A DNA stretch of 6,165 bases from Deltaproteobacteria bacterium (GTDB lineage: Bacteria; Desulfobacterota; Desulfobacteria; Desulfobacterales; Desulfobacteraceae). The stretch lies in NCBI GenBank assembly GCA_003647385.1, contig QMMT01000141.1, positions 1 through 6,165 of the forward strand, given 5' to 3'. Shown piece after piece: positions 1 through 4,776 of this stretch. The notes beneath the pieces are model-generated. The model did not search any database. It was not told the DNA's origin and worked only from the letters and a program-made list of their open reading frames with translations. The first letter of the stretch is position 1. Each line of letters begins with the position of its first letter. The translations under genes and the position numbers were made by a program.

Positions 1-603
1 AAAGATGGAAAAGAAGCTGTGAAATTATTTAAAAATGATTCTTTTGATCTGATTCTCCTGGATATTATGATGCCTGAAAAAAGCGGGTATGATGTCTGCC
101 GGGATATCAGGAGGCAAAATGAAGATGTTTGTATTATCATGCTGACAGCCAAAGGTGATGAAATCGATAAGGTGGTTGGACTCCAACTTGGAGCAGATGA
201 TTATATAACAAAACCTTTTGGTATTCATGAACTTCTGGCAAGGATCACCGCTGTTCTCCGCAGGGCAAAAAGAACAGGGTCAGTGAAGGAAAAATTGAAT
301 CACGGCCCTTTTACGTTTGGCAATTTTGAAGTAAACTCTAAAACTTTTAAACTGTCCAAATCCGGTAGAACCATTGATCTATCAGAAAGAGAACTTAAGC
401 TTATCCTGCTTTTTTACGCCCATCCAGGAGAAGTCTTAAGCCGGGATAATATTTTAAATGCTGTATGGGGGATTGATTATCTTGGCACGACCCGAACCCT
501 TGATCAGCATATTGCCCAGCTTCGAAAAAAAATAGAACCAACTCCTTCCAACCCTTGTTTTATCACCACTGTTCATGGTGTGGGTTACAGATACGAATCC
601 TGA
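1..603 (+). CDS. OmpR/PhoB-family response regulator, 5'-truncated by the window edge
   Basis: The reading frame is open from base 1 and ends at TGA 601-603, giving 200 residues. The true start lies upstream, so roughly the first 30 residues (beta1, the acidic pocket and alpha1) are missing; the GTG at 19 is an internal Val codon, not a start. The receiver domain covers about fragment residues 1-88. It shows the phospho-acceptor Asp21 in LLDIMMP, the switch Thr49 in MLTAK and the conserved Lys71 in YITKPF. After a short linker, residues about 103-200 form a winged-helix DNA-binding domain of the PhoB/OmpR type, with the family-typical sequences LSERELKLI, LSRDNIL, RTLDQHIAQLRKKIE and the terminal hairpin VHGVGYRYES. 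It is a cytoplasmic transcription regulator controlled by phosphorylation from a histidine kinase that is not in the window. It converges on the NtrC-type gene and is probably a separate transcription unit. Its target genes cannot be told from the sequence. Confidence 0.95.
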   Translation, partial: KDGKEAVKLFKNDSFDLILLDIMMPEKSGYDVCRDIRRQNEDVCIIMLTAKGDEIDKVVGLQLGADDYITKPFGIHELLARITAVLRRAKRTGSVKEKLNHGPFTFGNFEVNSKTFKLSKSGRTIDLSERELKLILLFYAHPGEVLSRDNILNAVWGIDYLGTTRTLDQHIAQLRKKIEPTPSNPCFITTVHGVGYRYES

Positions 604-649
604 GTTAGATTGTAGCCAATTGTTAAAATTAATCATCATTTGAGTGCTT

Positions 650-664
650 GGGTGGTGCCCACCC
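650..664. repeat. Perfect inverted repeat in the convergent gap
   Basis: GGGTGG-TGC-CCACCC forms a perfect 6-bp GC-rich stem with a 3-nt loop, 47 bases after the stop of the OmpR-type gene and 46 bases beyond the stop of the opposing sigma-54 regulator. It could slow or end transcription from either side. There is no run of T on the 3' side of either strand, so it does not qualify as a standard intrinsic terminator. Confidence 0.4.
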
Positions 665-699
665 TATCAATTGCTGGGGATCTCCACCTGCAAAAAGTG

Positions 700-718
700 A
701 GGCGTTTATTTATCGCCT
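700..718. repeat. Small stem-loop over the stop codon of the sigma-54 regulator gene
   Basis: AGGCG (700-704) and CGCCT (714-718) can pair as a 5-bp stem with a 9-nt AT-rich loop that contains the TAA stop of the minus-strand gene (710-712). It is short, has no T-tract and may be chance. Together with the stem at 650-664 it is the only secondary-structure signal in the gap between the two convergent genes. Confidence 0.2.
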
Positions 719-2101
719 GAATTGTGAGATATCTATATCCAGGCGTTTGATGATTTTCTGGATAGATGCCCGTTCAAGTCCACTGATTCGAGACGTTTTT
801 GAAATATTGCCCCTGGTATGTTCAAAAAGATTGGTGAGGTAGTTTTTTGAAAAAATATCCAGTACTTCTTTTTTCGCTTCTTTATACAAGGTGAGGCCTT
901 CGGATATGGAAGGTTTGTCCAGTTTGTCTTCAACAAGGTTAATCAGCGCAAGATCAATGGTGTTCCCGTTGGAGAAAACAGCCAGCCGCCGGACATAATT
1001 TAAAAGTTCTCTTACATTTCCGGGCCATGGCTGCCTGGAAAGAAAACTCAATGCCATGGGATTAATTTCCATGGGCGGCATATCCATTTCCTGGCAGGTC
1101 TTTAGAATAAATTTTTTGACCAATAAAGGAATATCTTCTTTTCTTTCTCTCAGGGGGGGAACTTTTACTGACAAAACATTTAGTCTATAATACAAGTCCT
1201 GCCTGAAACTGCCGTCAAGTATTTTTTGTTCAAGATTTTGATTTGTCAGGGCAATGATTCTGACATCCGTTTTTTTTGAGGTGCTGCTTCCCACAGGTTT
1301 TACCTCTTTGTCCTGTAAGAATTTAAGCAATTTGACTTGAATGGAGGGGCTGATATCACCTATTTCATCGAGAATAAGAGTCCCTTTGTCTGCTGCCAGA
1401 AAAAATCCATCTCGGTTACGTTCTGCACCAGTAAACGCACCTTTCACATGACCGAACAGCTCACTTTCAAGCAGTTGCTCCGGAATTGCAGGGCAGTTCA
1501 GGGTATGGCAGGAGGCGTTACTTCTTTTAGATGAGTTGTGAATGGTTTTGGCAATATACTCTTTGCCGCATCCCGATTCCCCGGTAACAAGGACCGCATA
1601 ATCGGTAACGGCGATGGCTGTGATTTTTTCGGTCAGCTGTTTCATTATTTTACTTTCCCAGGGAATTGTCTGATCCGAATTTAACGCCTTTATAATACTT
1701 TGCAGCCGCCTGTTTTCGCGGACGAGGGTATAATGTTCCAATGCCTTTTCAACCGTATGATACAAGGATTGTCTTTCCACAGGTTTGGTTATAAAGTCCC
1801 AGGCACCTTTCTTTAGAGCATCCACAGCATTTTCAATCGTTCCATATCCGGTGATCATGATGACACTGAGATAGGGATTTAATTCAAGACCTTTTAACAG
1901 GAGTTCGTGACCTGACATTCCCGGCATTCGAAGGTCTGTCAGCATGATTCCGACCTCTTTTTTACGAAGAATATTAAGTGCATCATTTCCGGAAGAAGCA
2001 CCAATAATATCCGTTTGAGTAAATTTTTTTTTTAGATTCCGGATGATACCTTCCAAAAAATCCTTATCATCATCAACTACCAGTATGGAAAAGTGCTTCA
2101 T
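710..2101 (-). CDS. NtrC-family sigma-54-dependent response regulator
   Basis: A complete 463-residue protein with the standard length and order of the NtrC/AtoC/ZraR class. The N-terminal receiver domain (about 4-120) has acidic residues Asp10-Asp12, phospho-acceptor Asp56 in LTDLRMPG, Thr84 and Lys106 (TKP). The central AAA+ domain (about 148-385) has Walker A GESGCGKE (174-181), the sigma-54-contact loop GAFTGA (221-226), Walker B LILDEIGD (242-249), arginine-finger region FRQDLYYRLNV (299-309) and sensor II WPGNVREL (359-366). Cys178 replaces the more common Thr of the Walker A motif; the catalytic Lys180 is present. The C-terminus (about 425-457) is a Fis-type helix-turn-helix (GNISKTSRISGLERASIQKIIKRL). 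It should bind enhancer sites as a dimer or oligomer and use ATP to open sigma-54 promoters. The gene starts 24 nt after the kinase stop codon with a good Shine-Dalgarno (AGGGGA on the minus strand, 2111-2116, 9 nt from ATG), so the two are almost certainly co-transcribed cognate partners. The adjacent sigma-54 promoter at 4698-4713 is its most likely target. Confidence 0.96.
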   Translation of the reverse strand: MKHFSILVVDDDKDFLEGIIRNLKKKFTQTDIIGASSGNDALNILRKKEVGIMLTDLRMPGMSGHELLLKGLELNPYLSVIMITGYGTIENAVDALKKGAWDFITKPVERQSLYHTVEKALEHYTLVRENRRLQSIIKALNSDQTIPWESKIMKQLTEKITAIAVTDYAVLVTGESGCGKEYIAKTIHNSSKRSNASCHTLNCPAIPEQLLESELFGHVKGAFTGAERNRDGFFLAADKGTLILDEIGDISPSIQVKLLKFLQDKEVKPVGSSTSKKTDVRIIALTNQNLEQKILDGSFRQDLYYRLNVLSVKVPPLRERKEDIPLLVKKFILKTCQEMDMPPMEINPMALSFLSRQPWPGNVRELLNYVRRLAVFSNGNTIDLALINLVEDKLDKPSISEGLTLYKEAKKEVLDIFSKNYLTNLFEHTRGNISKTSRISGLERASIQKIIKRLDIDISQFRR

Positions 2102-2125
2102 TTGCTTTTGTCCCCTATCTAATAT

Positions 2126-4531
2126 TTAAGTAACTGGGAATGATATATAAAACCGGGTGGTATTATCGCTTTGTATCTCAATATTTCCCCCGAGTTCATT
2201 GATGAATCCATAGACCACAGAAAGTCCTAAACCTGTTCCTTTTCCCACCTCCTTGGTGGTGTAAAAAGGATCAAATATCTGTGGCATTACATCTTCGGGT
2301 ATGCCCGGACCATTGTCTTCAATGCACAGGATAATTTGTTTTTTAGATGATAACCGGGTGGATATATGAATAAGACCACCTGTTTCACTAATAGCATCAA
2401 AGGCATTCAGCCAGAGATTGGTTAAAATTTGTTCCAGGATTGCTGCGTCACATTTTATGTCGGGCAGATGGTCTTCCAGGTCAGAAGATATGGAAATGTC
2501 TTTTGACGCACCCTGGGTTTGAAATACGTCTATGATATTTGAAACCACGATATTGATACTGCATTTGCCTGTAATAACCTGCTTGGGCCTTGAGAGGTTG
2601 AGCAGGTTTTGAATTGTTTTTTGAGCATTTTTAGTATGCTTTGAGATGATATCAATATCATTACGGATATCCTCATTGTTTATACTATCTTTTACAAGGT
2701 CTGTATAACATTGGATAACGCCTAAAGGATTGTTGATTTCATGGGCAATGCCTGCTGCCATCTTTCCAATGGCACTTAATCGTTCGGTTTGCTGCATTTT
2801 TTCAATCATTTGTTTTTCCGGGGTAATATCCCTGGCATATACAACAATCCTCAGGTCCACTTGATCCTGCTGCGGCAGTGGATAAAGATCAATGCTGAAG
2901 TAGCGGTTATCCGGTGTTTTAATCTCTTCACTAAGGGATTTTCCCTGCTGGGTTACCTGTTCCAGAATATCGCAGGTCCTATCCGGGAAGTTTTCCCGGC
3001 AGAGAAAACTTTTGAGTTTTTCTTCCTGATTTTTCCGGTTGGAATCGACCAGAATATGCCGGCTGCCTTTATTTGCAATAATAATATGACAATCGGCATC
3101 AATTAACATGAGTGGATCGGAGATACCTTCGAAAATAGATTGAAGCATATCATTTTGAAATCTGATATTTGAAAATGCTTGAATATTTTCAATAAGAATT
3201 GCCATTTGCTGACCAAGTGCTAAAAGGATGGCCGGATCAATATCCATGGGTGTGGGAGAGTGAATCCAGGCAATGCAGAGAATTCCCCAATGACTTTCGG
3301 GGGATTTTATAGGGATGTATAAGTTGTTTTTTTCAAAAAGCACTTCATCTTTCCATAAAAGATCTTTAATCTTTTTATTGATTTTTGAGATGACTTGATC
3401 TTTTTTCCAGGAATAAAAATTATCTGAGACAACAGTGCAATGATATACGACCTGGTCCGCATTAAAGCGATTTCCTACATTTTCAAGTACATCTGTGATT
3501 AACTGCATGGTATTTTGCGAATTACTGAATCCTGAAAGGAGGCTGACAAAAAGGTGAACATCTGAAAGGTGTCTTTCAGCTTCGGTATGAAGCCTTATGG
3601 TTCTTTCCTCCACCCTTTTTTCAAGGTTCAGGGCATAATCCTCTAATTTATTTCTGGCACCGGACAGGCAAATGGCAAGTTCGTCAACACCCTCAATCAG
3701 TCCTTCAATTTCACCTTTTTGACCAAGACGGTCAATAATGCCCTGTTCCTGCCTGCCTGAAAACCGTGTTTTAAAGATCCGGGTAAGTTCATGAAGGTTT
3801 CTCATAACAAGCCGGTCAAAGAAAAGACTGATGAGGCCTGCAAACAACATGATACCTATAAGGTAAAGGCTTAAGTAGTTGAGGGTGACATCCATGACTG
3901 GGGTTTTGATCATATCCACGGGAAAGCCTGCAACCACAACGGCGCCAACTTCTCCCACCGTATAATGAAATCCATTGGTATCGCCGTAAATATTAATCAG
4001 TTCTCTGGGTGCGTCTTTGGGATCTCCATGGCATTGCATGCAGGATTCGGAAAATGTTACAGGCCGCGCAACCAGATGATACGCTTCATTTTCAACCCGA
4101 GTATTCTCTTCCCATATTTTCAGGGTTTTGTTTTTATTAAACATCCGGATCAAGCCGGATTCAAAATCATCGGGGCTTGATTTCAGGTTCCGGGGTTTAA
4201 TGGAAACACGTCTGTAATGGTATTGGGAAGTGTCCTGAATGTTCAACCGGGTCATGACCTGTCTTGATATATAAGAGGAAGACATGGCCTTAAGGACAAA
4301 CTTGCCCTTGGGCAGTGTGTTGAACATTTCAGGCCTCAACTCTGTTTTTACATAATCCTGTACTGCATTGGACATGGCCAGAAGCATTCTTGACCTCTGG
4401 CTGATCTCCGATTTCATTATAGAATTGAAGTGAAAATATATAATAATCGTAATGCAAAGACCCAGTGCCATGGCAAATAACACAAGTCCCGTGATGAATT
4501 TAAATCTCAGGGTAAACGTTTGTGAGAGCAT
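2126..4531 (-). CDS. Membrane sensor histidine kinase with periplasmic c-type heme (DUF3365/Tll0287-like) domain
   Basis: A complete 801-residue kinase. A first membrane segment (about 12-34) is followed by a periplasmic domain (about 35-214) ending in ARPVTFSESCMQCHGDP. The CxxCH motif (Cys164, Cys167, His168) is a covalent c-heme attachment site. The following sequence LINIYGDTNGFHYTVGEVGAVVV is typical of DUF3365/Tll0287-like heme sensor domains. A second membrane segment (about 215-238) leads to a diverged HAMP-like region (about 239-292), a charged coiled coil (about 293-322), a GAF-like region (about 325-450) and a PAS domain (about 458-572). The kinase core follows. HisKA has H-box AGIAHEINNPLG with phospho-acceptor His597. 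HATPase has Asn709 in the N-box, DNGPGIP (739-745), FDPFYTT (753-759) and GKGTGLGL (763-770). All catalytic motifs look intact. The ATG at 4529-4531 is chosen because GGAGA (minus strand, 4538-4542) sits 6 nt upstream and the first membrane segment follows directly. It is the first gene of an operon with the sigma-54 regulator. The heme suggests sensing of redox state or a gas or small ligand; the true signal is not evident. Confidence 0.95.
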   Translation of the reverse strand: MLSQTFTLRFKFITGLVLFAMALGLCITIIIYFHFNSIMKSEISQRSRMLLAMSNAVQDYVKTELRPEMFNTLPKGKFVLKAMSSSYISRQVMTRLNIQDTSQYHYRRVSIKPRNLKSSPDDFESGLIRMFNKNKTLKIWEENTRVENEAYHLVARPVTFSESCMQCHGDPKDAPRELINIYGDTNGFHYTVGEVGAVVVAGFPVDMIKTPVMDVTLNYLSLYLIGIMLFAGLISLFFDRLVMRNLHELTRIFKTRFSGRQEQGIIDRLGQKGEIEGLIEGVDELAICLSGARNKLEDYALNLEKRVEERTIRLHTEAERHLSDVHLFVSLLSGFSNSQNTMQLITDVLENVGNRFNADQVVYHCTVVSDNFYSWKKDQVISKINKKIKDLLWKDEVLFEKNNLYIPIKSPESHWGILCIAWIHSPTPMDIDPAILLALGQQMAILIENIQAFSNIRFQNDMLQSIFEGISDPLMLIDADCHIIIANKGSRHILVDSNRKNQEEKLKSFLCRENFPDRTCDILEQVTQQGKSLSEEIKTPDNRYFSIDLYPLPQQDQVDLRIVVYARDITPEKQMIEKMQQTERLSAIGKMAAGIAHEINNPLGVIQCYTDLVKDSINNEDIRNDIDIISKHTKNAQKTIQNLLNLSRPKQVITGKCSINIVVSNIIDVFQTQGASKDISISSDLEDHLPDIKCDAAILEQILTNLWLNAFDAISETGGLIHISTRLSSKKQIILCIEDNGPGIPEDVMPQIFDPFYTTKEVGKGTGLGLSVVYGFINELGGNIEIQSDNTTRFYISFPVT

Positions 4532-4586
4532 TTATTTTCTCCATTTTATGTTTCAAGGCTTAAGATAGAAAATTCTTCTAAAAATT

Positions 4587-4600
4587 GCAAGATATGTTGC
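4587..4600. promoter_or_regulatory. Imperfect dyad, possible regulator site overlapping the kinase promoter
   Basis: GCAAGATATGTTGC has 6 of 7 complementary base pairs around its centre. It overlaps the proposed -10 element of the kinase operon (4589-4594). Its centre is 44 bp, about four helical turns, from the centre of the palindrome at 4629-4646, with which it shares only scattered positions (AA-N3-A-N-GTT). It could be a second activator site or an autoregulatory operator. AT-rich DNA yields such dyads by chance, so confidence is low. Confidence 0.25.
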
Positions 4601-4617
4601 TGATACTGAATCCTCAA
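4589..4617 (-). promoter_or_regulatory. Candidate sigma-70-type promoter for the kinase/regulator operon
   Basis: On the minus strand TTGAGG (4617-4612) and TATCTT (4594-4589) are separated by exactly 17 bp. Each matches 4 of 6 positions of the -35 and -10 consensus. Transcription would begin near 4582, leaving a leader of about 50 nt before the kinase ATG. No -24/-12 element facing the kinase was found. The match is moderate and the region is AT-rich, so other choices are possible. Confidence 0.35.
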
Positions 4618-4677
4618 GTATTCGCATGTGTAAACTCAAGTTAACAGTTAAAATATTAAAATCGTATAATATCAAGT
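4614..4677. repeat. Three direct copies of TCAAGT in the divergent promoter region
   Basis: TCAAGT occurs at 4614-4619, 4636-4641 and 4672-4677, all in the same orientation. The first two are part of a longer CTCAAGT match and are 22 bp apart (two helical turns); the third is 36 bp further on and lies inside the IHF-like site. The middle copy is the core of the 18-bp palindrome. They could be half-sites for the regulator, though a hexamer repeated three times in 250 bp can also be coincidence. Confidence 0.3.
4629..4646. promoter_or_regulatory. 18-bp imperfect palindrome, candidate upstream activator (enhancer) site
   Basis: TGTAAACTCAAGTTAACA pairs at 7 of 9 positions about its centre (TGT-A-AACT-CA-AGTT-A-ACA). 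Its centre is about 86 bp upstream of the expected sigma-54 transcription start (near 4724), within the usual distance for NtrC-type enhancer sites. The neighbouring operon encodes a regulator with a Fis-type helix-turn-helix that should read such a dyad. Assignment to that regulator is inference from position and symmetry. Confidence 0.5.
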
Positions 4678-4682
4678 TGTTG
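4670..4682 (+). promoter_or_regulatory. IHF binding-site match between enhancer and promoter
   Basis: TATCAAGTTGTTG is a full match to the IHF consensus WATCAANNNNTTR and is preceded by an A/T-rich tract (about 4647-4670), as is common at strong IHF sites. It lies between the candidate enhancer palindrome and the -24/-12 element, centred about 48 bp upstream of the expected start. This is where IHF bends DNA at many sigma-54 promoters to bring activator and polymerase together. Confidence 0.55.
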
Positions 4683-4697
4683 GGATAAATCAGGCTG

Positions 4698-4713
4698 TGG
4701 CACGAGTATTGCT
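4698..4713 (+). promoter_or_regulatory. Sigma-54 (RpoN) -24/-12 promoter for the transporter gene
   Basis: TGGCACGAGTATTGCT matches the sigma-54 consensus TGGCACG-N4-TTGCW at every position, with the invariant GG (4699-4700) and GC (4711-4712) separated by exactly 10 bp. Transcription should start near 4724, giving a leader of about 53 nt before ATG 4777. Sigma-54 promoters need an AAA+ activator, and one is encoded in the divergent operon. This is the strongest regulatory signal in the window. Confidence 0.92.
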
Positions 4714-4740
4714 TTTATTTTAAATGAAACAACCGTATTG

Positions 4741-4762
4741 TTTTTATTAACCATAATAAAAA
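4741..4762 (+). repeat. AT-only stem-loop in the transporter mRNA leader
   Basis: TTTTTATTA (4741-4749) and TAATAAAAA (4754-4762) are perfect 9-bp complements with the 4-nt loop ACCA. The stem lies in the predicted 5' leader and ends 2-3 nt before the Shine-Dalgarno sequence. With only A-U pairs it would be weak as RNA, so any effect on translation or mRNA stability is speculative. Confidence 0.4.
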
Positions 4763-4764
4763 AA

Positions 4765-4771
4765 GAGAGGG
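4765..4771 (+). promoter_or_regulatory. Ribosome binding site that fixes the transporter start
   Basis: GAGAGGG ends 5 nt before ATG 4777. A second ATG at 4772-4774 is in another frame and would touch the Shine-Dalgarno, so 4777 is the supported start. Confidence 0.75.
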
Positions 4772-4776
4772 ATGTT

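Noticed and set aside
19..21. GTG as the translation start of the first response regulator
   Set aside because: The frame is open upstream to base 1 and the upstream residues (KDGKEA) fit the receiver domain. Starting at GTG would cut off beta1-alpha1 and the acidic pocket, so this is a window-edge truncation.
650..664. Rho-independent terminator at the GC-rich inverted repeat
   Set aside because: No T-tract follows the stem on either strand and the stem is only 6 bp. It is kept only as an inverted repeat.
648..842. 64-codon plus-strand frame starting in the convergent gap
   Set aside because: Most of it is antisense to the helix-turn-helix end of the sigma-54 regulator, and the start lies inside the GC-rich inverted repeat with no Shine-Dalgarno.
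2789..3106. 105-codon plus-strand frame within the sensor kinase gene
   Set aside because: It is antisense to the PAS/HisKA region with intact conserved motifs. The translated frame shows no recognisable domain.
4772..4774. Upstream ATG as an alternative transporter start
   Set aside because: It is in a different frame from the coding sequence and directly abuts the Shine-Dalgarno sequence.
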